Positions 1 through 10,004 of a stretch of 24,967 bases of DNA are shown here, piece by piece (position 1 is the stretch's first letter; the number at the start of each line of letters is the position of its first letter). The stretch covers positions 1 to 24,967 of the forward strand of contig RWJK01001134.1 of assembly GCA_004335835.1 (NCBI GenBank). The letters run 5' to 3'. Below the pieces are notes generated by a model that was given only the letters and a program-made list of their open reading frames with translations, did not search any database and had not been told where the DNA came from. The stretch is from Scenedesmus sp. ARA3. Taxonomy: Eukaryota > Chlorophyta > Chlorophyceae > Sphaeropleales > Scenedesmaceae. The translations under genes were made by a program, and so were the position numbers.

Positions 1-1048
1 GGCGAGCATAGCCAGGGCAGCAGCGTCCGGCATGTGAGGGCGCTGTTTGTGTGATGGGGTTTGAGGCGGCAATGGCAACGTAGGCACGTGGTTGCAGGAG
101 CGCCTTGTGATGCAGCAGGGTTGCTGTTTCGCGGTTTGGAAGTGACAAACGCCAGCCTGCTGCATCCGTGGGGATGCCAAGGACGGTAGGATGCTGCTGC
201 TGTTGGCAGCGATGTAATCAACGATTGATTAAATTTGCATGGTCGGGAACGACACATCAAACTCAAGGTGGCTGCTTCTTCTGGCCAGCTGGCATGACTT
301 ACCTGCTAGCCATGTGAGTGCTCATTATGCTGCATTAAGTCTGCAATGACTTACCTGCTTGCACGTTATAACCCTTGAATATCGGCTGGCTGCAGCTCCA
401 GGTGTCAAGCATGTCATGTGGCTGTTTCATGACACAGACCTGGACCCCAAGGCAAAGCTGCGCGGGCGACATCATCACAGCATTGTGTTGATGTCTCGTG
501 AATGTCAATGTGATCGACTGCCTGCTCCAGCCGGAACAATCACGCGCGTTAACCGCTGTTCCGTGAAAGCCTGACAGCAGCTGGTGTCGCTGCTCTTAAA
601 TTGCTCGTACGCTTCCGTTGCAGCTTTAAAGACACACACAGTACGCTTGCATGTTTCTATGTTACTGCTGCTCCTGCGCAACAAAGGGGTTGGAGGATGA
701 CCTAGGGGACAGTAGCTCAGCATGTGGTGCTGTTGCTGCTGCTTGTGCAGTGTTCATTCACTTGCACGGGCAACGATGACGTGTTTGCAGCCAGTGGCCA
801 GCTTTCAGCATTGTGAAGCCTGGTGAAAGTCGTGTCATGATCGTTGCTGCTGCTTGGTGTTCTCATGTGTCCGCTGCTGTTCCTGCAGCGTCCCCTACAC
901 ATACTGGTACATTTGCAGCCAGGCCACCGGACAATCAGCCTCCAACAAATTCCAAAGCTGCACTAGCACTGAAATCACTTCTTTTCCCCAGTACCAGGAG
1001 GCAAAGGGTCCGTTTCAGCTGTCGCAAGTGAAGAGCAGCAGCAGCAGC
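1..1048. other. Region upstream of the dehydrogenase, no certain gene
   Basis: No convincing coding region was found on either strand. The dehydrogenase on the right must have at least one earlier exon, carrying the N-terminus and the first catalytic zinc cysteine (usually CGSDLH), but I could not find a matching exon here. It may be very short, diverged or left of the window. On the minus strand there are two near-identical splice-donor contexts (AGCAG followed by GTAAGT) at 297-302 and 349-354, and an ATG at 31-33 opening an Ala-rich frame that runs off the left edge. These hint at a divergent minus-strand gene but do not prove one. Confidence 0.4.
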
Positions 1049-3829
1049 AGCGACCTGCACCCCTACCATGGGCGTGAGGCTGGCCTGGCGCAGGGCACCA
1101 TCGTGGGCCACGAGTTCACAGGGGTGGTGGAGGCGGTGGGGCAGCAGGTGGGTGAGGGAAATATGTAACAATATGACGCCTGCCTGCAAGTGACGCAGCT
1201 GCAGCCAGGTGACCGGCTGATGTCCTCCTGCACCACAAGCTGCGGGACCTGCTTTCCCAGAAGCCTCGCTTGCATTGTTAATCTACAGATAACACATATG
1301 CAACAATGTGATGCCTGCGTGCAGGTGGCGCAGCTGCAGCCAGGTGACCGCGTCATGAGCCCCTTCACTACCAGCTGCGGCACCTGCTTCCCCTGCAGCA
1401 AGGGCCGCACCTGCATATGCAACACAGAAAAAAACCCACATGACTCACAATCTGACGTGCTGTGTAACCGCTGTGCAGGTGACGCTGCTGCAGCCAGGTG
1501 ACTGCGTGATGTCCCCCTTCACCACCAGCTGCGGCTCCTGCTTCTCATGCAGTAAAGGCCTCACCTGCCGCTGCAGTCATGCACATGGTGCCCGCTGCTT
1601 TGGATGGGTTGGCGAGGTGCCTGGGGGTGGTGTGCCAGCCCCTGGTGCTGGCCTGCAGGGCAGCCAGGCACAGTACGTGCGGGTGCCTTTGGCTGACGGC
1701 ACACTGGTCAAGGTGCGCTGGCTGTGTTGTAATTGTAATAACATGTGTTTATTATGTTGTGGCGCAGGGAGCGGTGTGCCAGCCCAGGGGTGTGGCCTGC
1801 AGGGCAGCCAGGCGCAGTATGTGCACGTGCCTCTGGCTGATGGCACGCTGGTCAAGGTGTGCCGGCTGTGTTATAACTGTCATAACATGTGTTTTATATG
1901 TTGTTGGGGCAGGGGGGGGGGTGCCAGCCCCTGGGTGTGGCCTGCAGGGCAGCCAGGCGCAGTACGTGCGGGTACCCCTGGCTGACGGCACACTGGTCAA
2001 GGTGAGTTGCAGTTCTTCTATACGGTATGTTATGACAAGAGTGCCTCAACGCCTGAGGGTGTCACTGGCGAGGAGTGCATCCTGCTGGGTGACATCCTGT
2101 TTACGGCCTTCTTTGGTGCACCTTGGAAAAATGCTGTTTCAAATGTTCGTACACATGCTGATGCTGTTTGATGCAGGTTCCTGAGGGTGTAACCGATGAG
2201 GAGTGCATCCTGCTGGGTGACATCCTGTCTACAGCGTTGTTTTGCGCACCTTGCAACACATGCTGTTTAGTACGTTCTGTACACATGCTGATGCTGTTTG
2301 ATGCAGGTTCCTGAGGGGTGTAACTGATGAGGAGTGCATCCTGCTGGGTGTCAATATCATAAACACAAACTTGTCACCAGAGCAACAACTACCTGCACAC
2401 CAATGCATCGTATTGCTACTGATGCAGGTGCCAGAAGGTGTACCCGATGAGGAGTGCATCCTGCTGGGTGACATCCTGTCCAAGGCCTTCTTCGGTGCAC
2501 CTTGAAAAACATGCTGATGGTACATACAATGGTGTGACATGCTGATGCTGTTTATTGCAGGTGCCAGAAGGTGTAACCGATGAGGAGTGCATCCTGCTGG
2601 GTGACATCCTGTCAACCGCCTTCTTCTGTGCTGACCAGGCCAGCATCAGCCCCGGTGACACCGCAGTAATCATCGGCTGCGGGCCAGTAGGATTACTCGC
2701 CATCCTCGCAGCCCGCCAGCGAGGCGCGTCATCCGTCATCGCGGTTGACGCCGTGCCGACCCGCCGCCATAAAGCAGCAGAGTTTGGGGCAATGGCAGTG
2801 GGTATTAGTGAGGCTGCTGCTGCTGTTGCTGCTGCCACTGGCGGCAGGGGCGCTGACGTGGCGCTTGAGTTGGTTGGCAGCGGTGCAGCGCTGGGTTTAG
2901 GGTTTGAGCTGCTGCGGCCAGGCGGCGTGCTGTCATCGATCGGGGTGCACACGGAGCCGCAGTTCCCCTTCTCGCCGGTGGACGCGTACAACAAGAACTT
3001 GACATACAGGTACGTGAGGAGGGTGTGGGCTTGCTGCTTGAGCTGTGTATTCTGCTGTATTGATTGCGCACAATGGTCTCTGAAGGAAGGCACAAACTGT
3101 CCTTATCCTGAAACCGGATGCTCAAGAACAGATGCCAACATGCACGCCAGTGGTTCTGACATGGAAGGCTTGGTTGCGTCCGCTTGCAGCCACTGGCTGC
3201 TGCAGCAGAAGTGTGGCGTTGCTGTTGTGTGACCTTTTCGTGCAATTCCTGAGCCTTTGTGCTGCTGCTGCTGCTGCTGCAAGCAGGTCGGGGCGCTGCC
3301 CCGCGCGGCACTACGTGCAGCAGCTGCTGCCGCTGGTGCAGGCCAAGGCCTGGCCCTTCACTGCCATCATCAGCCACAGGATGCCCCTGCAGCAGGGCGT
3401 GGAAGCATACAAGATGTTTGCTGAGGTGACATGTTACTTTGTTACATCATGCATGTCATTTTCATGTTACACCTGGCAGAGCCATGCCATCCTTGCGACA
3501 GGCATGGCTGCTAGTGTTGCCAGTCGCTGTTACGTGTTGCAGCCAGTGCGTGTAGTTGGGTGTTGATCTGCTCCTTGAGAAGGATCTGCTCTGCCTCATG
3601 CCTGCATTGTAGTCATAGCGGTGTCAGCAGCACTTGTTGTGGCAGGGAGCATTGCCGCCTCTGCATCACACAACTCAGCTCATATCATTTTAGATGGTAC
3701 CCAGGCCCAAGTGTGACTGTCTCTTGCGCGATAAAAGCATCAACTTGCTGCCCTGCTTTGCCACTGCTGCTGCTGCTGCAGCGCCGCGAGGGTGTCATCA
3801 AGATAGTGCTGGACCCATGGGCACAGTGA
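1049..3829 (+). CDS. Zinc-dependent medium-chain alcohol dehydrogenase (5' partial)
   Basis: Exons by eye: 1049-1147, 1479-1712, 2561-3009, 3287-3425 and 3782-3829, together 969 nt (323 codons including stop) with matching phases. The product is an NAD(P)-linked oxidoreductase of the MDR/COG1063 class. Exon 1 here starts SDLHPYHGRE and contains the zinc-site GHEFTG. The next exon has the structural-zinc motif CGSCFSCSKGLTCRC (four Cys at the family spacing) and ends ADGTLVK. The third has VPEGVTDEECILLGDILST and the Rossmann motif GCGPVG, with an Asp at the end of the second strand (IAVDA) favouring NAD. Codon AG|G joins NLTY-R to SGRCPARHY. The last exon encodes REGVIKIVLDPW before TGA. The N-terminus is missing and the substrate cannot be told. 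Introns contain extra tandem copies of exon edges, so the true transcript may differ. Confidence 0.85.
1190..1478 (+). repeat. Two decayed tandem copies of the dehydrogenase structural-zinc exon start
   Basis: The 5' part of the exon at 1479 (QPGD...SCG-C...C) is present twice more, beginning at 1190 and 1325, giving periods of 135 and 154 bp. The copy at 1325 keeps its CAG acceptor, an open frame and the complete CGTCFPCSKGRTCIC motif, but no donor follows it. The copy at 1190 has CAA instead of CAG before the exon and loses similarity after the first Cys pair. The intact exon is the third, 3'-most copy. Confidence 0.85.
1624..2001 (+). repeat. Triple tandem copy of the dehydrogenase exon end plus donor
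   Basis: The segment encoding GLQGSQAQYVRVPLADGTLVK and its downstream donor occurs three times, ending at 1712, 1856 and 2001 (periods 144 and 145 bp). The donors are GTGCGC, GTGTGC and GTGAGT. The intervening introns are also homologous: both contain a CTGTGTTRTAA-type stretch and end in CAG. Copies 2 and 3, read as exons 1768-1856 and 1913-2001, are 89 nt each, so including either one shifts the frame. The last copy has the most consensus-like donor. Confidence 0.85.
2041..2560 (+). repeat. Four tandem partial copies of the dehydrogenase coenzyme-domain exon start
   Basis: The start of the exon at 2561 (VPEGVTDEECILLGD) is repeated upstream at 2041, 2177, 2307 and 2428 (periods 136, 130, 121 and 133 bp). 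Three of these copies keep a GATGCAG acceptor. The copy at 2041 has a small insertion and no clean acceptor. The copy at 2307 has an extra G that breaks the frame and is truncated. The copies at 2177 and 2428 stay open for about 20 codons and then enter intron-like sequence with no clear donor. Only the fifth copy continues into a full exon. Confidence 0.9.
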
Positions 3830-3830
3830 G

Positions 3831-4010
3831 CAGCAGCAGCAGCGCGCATGCGGGCCACAGCTGTCGATGCCGCAGCAGCAGCCACCAGTGGTCCTTGCCA
3901 GCACAGCAGCAACAGCAGCAGCAGCAACACAGCAACAGCGCAGCAGCGAGCATGCGGGCCATAGCTGTTGACGCCGTAGCAGCAGCCATCAGTGGTCCTT
4001 GGCGGCAGCG

Positions 4011-4048
<38 letters not shown>

Positions 4049-4100
4049 GAGCATGCGGGCCACAGCTGTCGACGCCGTAGCAGCAGCCATCAGTAGCCCT

Positions 4101-4147
<47 letters not shown>

Positions 4148-4198
4148 GGCATGCGGGCCACAGCTGTCGGCGCCGTAGCATCAGCCATCAGTGGCCCT

Positions 4199-4232
<34 letters not shown>

Positions 4233-4284
4233 GAGCATGCGGGCCACAGCTGTCGGCACCGTAGCATCAGCCACCAGTGGCATT

Positions 4285-4332
<48 letters not shown>

Positions 4333-4400
4333 CAACAGCGTATATAGCGACCACAGCTGTCGACGCCGTAGCAGCAGCCATCACTGGTCCATGGCAAGGA
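3831..4400 (+). repeat. Minisatellite of about 100-bp units separated by (CAG)n
   Basis: Six units alternate a core of roughly 55 bp (starting GCATGCGGGCCACAGCTGTC, ending in CAGTGGCCCTTGG or close variants) with CAG runs of different length. Core starts are near 3846, 3950, 4051, 4149 and 4235, with a diverged sixth near 4345. The array starts directly after the dehydrogenase stop codon, so it probably forms the 3' UTR or downstream flank. Long poly-Ser, poly-Ala or poly-Leu frames across it on both strands are by-products of the triplet repeat. Confidence 0.9.
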
Positions 4401-5462
4401 CCAACTATGTCATAAGCTTGAAGCGGCAGTCCTATTTAAAGGTGTGGCACCTGGGTCTGCAGGGCTGTGCTCACGTGCATGTTCGACATGTGGCAGCATA
4501 TGTCAAGATCAGCTTTTCAACAGGCAGGGGACACGCGGAACATGTGAATGTTGCCGTCAGCTGCTGTCACAGTCCACAGTGTAGGGCACGGCAGCAGTGG
4601 CGTCCTGCACTTGTCATAGCAGCATTGGTTGGCCTGCGAAATGGGGCTGATACATGAACTCTGTGACCAAAGCACGTGCCTTTCAGAACTGCTTGCTGCA
4701 GCTTACCTTGAGCATGCTTGCAATGCGCTTGCCTATCATGCTTTGCTGAGTGCAACATGGACACGTTGTGGCTGTCTGTGTGTGCTTTGGATGCATATTG
4801 CGATGAATTCGCGTGATCTGGTTGTGCCTAACATATATGAACAGCGATTGGTGCTTCATCGAGTAATGTGGCGTTGCTTTGGAAGCTGACACGGGCTGAC
4901 ACGGCGAAGGTGGTACTCGTCAGGCGTGTACTGCAGAATGATGCGATGAAGTAGCGTCAATGCACTTCTCCAAAAAATGAATTGGCTTTGTTCGACGTGC
5001 TGGAATGAAGCACTCTTAGAAACAAGCTTGCCTTCTGCCCCAATTGTTTGCGGTGCCTGCTTCAGGTGAACCTACACCGGACGGAAATAAAAATCAGTCT
5101 CATAGTGGATACACAGTGTGACGCGACGAGTAGTGGTGGCCTGTGCATGCCGCGCGGTGCGCGGGCAAAGTGAGGTGAGCGCGGGAAGTGCACGCTTCTG
5201 ACTGGATTGCTCGTCAGCAATGTACATTGAACGTAATCTTTTGAACTCCATTTATTGATTCTGGCGTGGTGCTGCAGCATGCTAGCCAGCATTGATGCTG
5301 CTGCTGTCGCTGCTCCTGATGCTGCTTTTATCGAAACTGCCCCATCCACCATCCAACTTGAGCGGGAACGCAGCACATTTGACCATCTTGATCAGCTCAT
5401 CGAATTGTTTTGCTGCATGCCTTGCTGTGCAGAGGTTGAAGGCGGAGGTGCAGCTGCCAGCC
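4401..5462. other. Intergenic region before the lyase gene
   Basis: No gene was recognised. It should contain the promoter of the lyase gene. A TATTTAAA-like element sits near 4432 but is about 1 kb from the start codon, so its relevance is doubtful. An ATG at 5295 is in frame with the lyase start at 5463 and would add 56 residues. Confidence 0.4.
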
Positions 5463-5809
5463 ATGGTGCCGCTGCTCTTGCTGCTGCTGCTGCTGCTGCT
5501 GTCAGCGCTAGCAGGCAGCCATGCAGCTGTGCAGCAGAACAGCGGAGCGCCTATGTGCCCCATGGAGATGCAGGTGGTGATGTGTGGCTTAGCACCAGAG
5601 CTGGTGCCACAAGCATACCAGCACTGCTGCATCCACTGGCAAGCTCGCAAGAGAGGAACACACAAGCATGTGTACTACACCACACCCCAACAAAGCAGTA
5701 GCAGCAGTGCAGGGCAGCATGGAACCAGGAAAGCAGTCAGAAATAACAGCAGCATGAGCGGCAGCAGCGTCAGCGTTGCCTCTAACAGCAGCAGCATCTT
5801 CAGTGGCAT

Positions 5810-5852
<43 letters not shown>

Positions 5853-7280
5853 AGCAGCAGCAGCAGTGACATGCCTCGCATCAATGCAGCCGATCAAGAG
5901 TACCTAGTGCAGATGCTGCGCCCAGACCTCAACCCTAATGGCAGCCTTGTAGCAGACGAACCAAACTACTACATGGGTCACTGCACGCAGAAGCTGCGCG
6001 TACCTGTGCCTGTTATAACACCCAACGGCAGCATGCATATCACCTACCAGCGGGCTCCGCGGCGGCTGACAAAGGATGTTATTTTTAAGACAAAAGCGTA
6101 TGTAATGAGCAGCCTTCGAACCACCAACCTCAAGTTCACTGACTTTGACCCAGTCAAAGCAACGTACAAGGCGCTGCGCAGCTTCAACGAGAGCAGCGGC
6201 TTTGTGCACCCTGGGGGTGTGATTGGGCCTGCTGAGCTAGCTTTGATGCAGCACAGGCTGCAGGACAATGCGACGCTGCAGGTGAGAGCAAAAGCAATCA
6301 TCTACTGGATACACAGTGTCTTCTGAGAATTATGCAGCGTATATATGCCAGACAGCGCCACTGTGAGCGTCACATGCCATGCGCTCAACAATACCTGACG
6401 CAACGATGCGCTTCCAGGTTTCATGTCACTTCCACTGCTGTCGACTGCCGCAGGAGCTGGCACTCAAAACCCTGCTGACAGGCGCCGGTGTCATCCCTAA
6501 AACCTACAACAACGGCTGGCAGGTGCCGACAGACACCCCCATAAACTATGCGGGCCCTTTTGTGCTTGTCAACGTGTCTGCGCGCTACGGGGGGTCAAAC
6601 AAAGACTCGGGAGAGTGCCCGCAGAACTACCCTGATGGAGCGCCTAGGGACAACTGTGCACACATCTCCTTGGTGGAGGTACGTTAGGCTGGCAGCAGTG
6701 TTAGGGGATGTGTTAAGCGTGGTATAGCTCTAAGCGTGTCAGCGGTGCAAGTGGCAAGAGAAGCCGGTGCCGGTGCTGGTTTGGTGGACGTGGTTAGAGG
6801 TTAAAGCTAGCCAACAGCCTCCTGCTGCTGCCGCTGCCATAGTCCAATGCTACAGTCCTTGCATGTATGCGGGGTATTGGTGGCCTCATGCCGCATCTGC
6901 GGCTCCTACACACAGATCACGTGCTGATTGACGTTCAATTTACACCCAGCATGCACCGCTGGTACTGTATGCGTGGAATTGTGATTGCTTGAATTTTGGA
7001 AAGGTGCATGCTATGACAAATGTCATGCTGTGTGATGCCCTGCAGTTGGATGCCCAGCAGACGTACAAGCAGGCACTGGCGTTCTGGGCCACCGGCAACG
7101 TCACATACGCGGAGAACGCCCTGCACATCACCCACGCATGGGCCAGCAACAACCAGGTACAGGCAGCTGCTGGACCTGCAGCTGCTACAGCTCTGCCGCA
7201 TGAATGGTGGAGTTGCCTTGCAGAATGTTCTCACCCAGCAGCAGCAGAACCGCAGCAGCAGCAGCAGCAGCAGCAGAACC

Positions 7281-7320
<40 letters not shown>

Positions 7321-8849
7321 GCATAGTAACACCGTGATCAGCCGTGCAGCAGTCAATTGCACAATCAACCCTCCCAGTGCTGCTTGGATTGGGGCAGCCT
7401 GGGCAAGGCTTGCGCAACATTTAAACTCTGTCCAACGTTCTGCCACCGCGCCGGACGCCTTTCTCTGTCTCTTTCAGGCTTTTGGAGATGTCAGAGAAAA
7501 CGGACCTCTCGAAGCAGCCTGGGCGGTGGCCTCATTCGCAAAAGCATTGGAGCTGCTGCGGGGCCGCGTGCCTGGCTGGCAAGCCACGTACGAAGAATTC
7601 ATGGCCTGGACGGAGCAGCTGCTGATGCCGCAGACGGACGAGTACATGAACAGCACAAAGAACGCGATTGCGATCGGACAGCAGAACGTGCTAAACAACT
7701 GGTGAGCTGCTCCACTTAAAACGACAGCCGGCAGGGATACTGGCAGCTGCTGTAATGTTGATTAATTATGCTGAACGCTTGCGCATGCTGGTGCTGCTAG
7801 CCTGTAGGGTGCGTAACCTACATACGTTATAGATCTCACACCGCCAGGTTGTGCTGCTGTTGCTGCTATGCAGGCACAGCACGATTGCAGAGGCCTGGAT
7901 GGCAGTAGGTGTGCTGACAGACGACAAAGTACGGTACAGGAAGGCGGTCAACCTGTACCATGCAACGGTACGAGACTACACCAAGTGGGGCCGTGCCAAG
8001 GGCTTCAGGGATGGCGGGCGGGTGCTCGGGGAGACGTCTGAGACGCTGCGGGACATCTATCACACGCAGGTGAGAATGAGTACACAAATCTTGGTGCAAA
8101 TGCAGGACAGCAAAGTTATGCACAGATGTGCTGCTGAGGTTGACACGTTGGGGTGGATGATGCAGATGCACGTGCTGCCAGCTGTGATGGTGGCGGTGAT
8201 GCTGTGCTGTGGTGTGCTGTCAAGCTTTTGGGGACGCATGATGGGACCGGGCCAAGGGCTTCAGGGATGGCGGGCGGGTGCTGGGGGAGACAGCCGAGAC
8301 GCTGCGGGACATCTACCATACACATCTACCATACACATCTACCATACACATCTACCATACACATCTACCTTACACATCTACCATACACATCTACCATACA
8401 CATCTACCATACACATCTACCATACACATCTACCATACACATCTACCATACACATCTACCACAGGTGAGACCCAGCTTGCCACAAATGCAGCACACAGAA
8501 GTGCTGTGCAGAAGTTTTGCTGCTGGGTTTGACAAGCCGGGAATGATGCAGATGTACGTGCTGTCAGCTGCGAAGGTGGCGGTGATGCTGTGCTGTGGTG
8601 TTTTGTCAAGCTTTACGACACACATGCATGATGGCACAAGCTACCACTAGCTCTATGAAAGATTTTTTTGGCATGGCCCTGGCGTGACGTTGCGCACTGC
8701 AGCCACAAGCCCATGCATGCGTGTGGTTGACGACAGGCTCTCACATGCTTGGTCTATTGCTGCACGTTTAGTTTTTGCCTGAGCGGGCGACTGCATGTGG
8801 CGGAGGTGGTGCTACTGTGTAGTTTCGAGCTTGGCGTCACATCCGATGT

Positions 8850-8895
<46 letters not shown>

Positions 8896-9956
8896 GCATG
8901 TTGGGTGCAGTTTGGCCTGGGCGGGCTGCTCCATGTGGCCGAAATGGCCTGGCAGCAAGACATGGAGCTTGCTGTCACATCCAATGTTTGCTGCTGCTGC
9001 TGCTGCTGCTGTGCTGTGCATGCTGTGTGCAGTTTTGCCTTGGGGGGCTGCTGCAGGTGGCAGAAATGGCCTGGCAGCAAGACATGGACCTGTACTCCAG
9101 CAACCAGTTTGCCCTCGTGCCAGCTCTCGAGCTCACTGCCCGCATCATAATGGCAAATGACAGCGAGGCCCAGCTGCCGCAAGGGTTTAAGCTGCTCAAG
9201 TCGATGCCTAAACCGCCGAGCGGCACCGTGTGGGCCTTCGACATGCAGCGGCAGCGGTTCTTTGCCAAGAACAAGACCAGCGGGGTGTGGGTGGCTGACT
9301 TGAATGATGGCATCAAATACCTGCAAGGTGAGGCTGCAAGTGGACTTGCAAATTTTGTTGTCCGGGGCTGGCCTAGTGGGGTCCACCATTGCTTCAAGCA
9401 CGGCCCCTACGGTGAGCAGTGCACGCATGCATGCTGCAATGGGCTGGGGTCCACCACCCTCTGCTGCAAGCGCAGCACAAATGCTCCTGGTGTTACACAT
9501 TATATGCTCGCAAGTGCACGAACGTGTATACAACAAAGTAATGCCGCTTCCTTGGGCTTGTTGATATTACAGGCATCACCTTCCTCCCTACAGCCTAAGA
9601 GCACGTCTACAACCACTACGTGGGCCGGCTTCGGTCCACCAGTGCTTTATGCACATTTTCTGCCATATGCAGTGCACGCATGCACGCTAAAGTGCTGCTG
9701 CTTCTTTGTGCTGGTGCTTGCAGGCATCACCTTCCTGCCCACAGCCTGGGAGCACGCCTACAACCACTACGTGGGCAGGCTGGGCCTCAAAATGCCGGAG
9801 ACAGCAGCACTCATCAAGAGGCACTATGTTGATTGGTATGCAATGCACTGGGGAGGAGGCACCCTCAGCCACGCCAACACTGCAGGATCGCTGTGGCGGG
9901 CAGGGCTGCGGCCGTTTACTGTGTGCTCCCACGAGCAGCACCACAGGCATGCCCGA

Positions 9957-10004
<48 letters not shown>

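Noticed and set aside
813..880. Candidate N-terminal exon of the dehydrogenase (frame with VAAAWCSH)
   Set aside because: It loosely recalls the family's AAxxCGSDLH lead-in, but lacks CG before the junction and a fitting donor and phase.
3685..4400. Long poly-Ser, poly-Ala, poly-Cys and poly-Leu frames on both strands
   Set aside because: They come from the CAG repeat, which is open in several frames at once; no conserved segment is present.
5106..6319. Shared 14-mer TGGATACACAGTGT at 5106 and 6306
   Set aside because: The flanking bases do not match; one short match is not enough to claim a repeat element.
8317..8459. CRISPR-like regular array
   Set aside because: The 13-bp units are contiguous with no spacers, and the genome is eukaryotic; this is a minisatellite.
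8754..9536. 260-codon minus-strand frame opposite lyase exon 6
   Set aside because: It is a shadow of the real plus-strand exon and its CTG repeats (poly-Gln in antisense).
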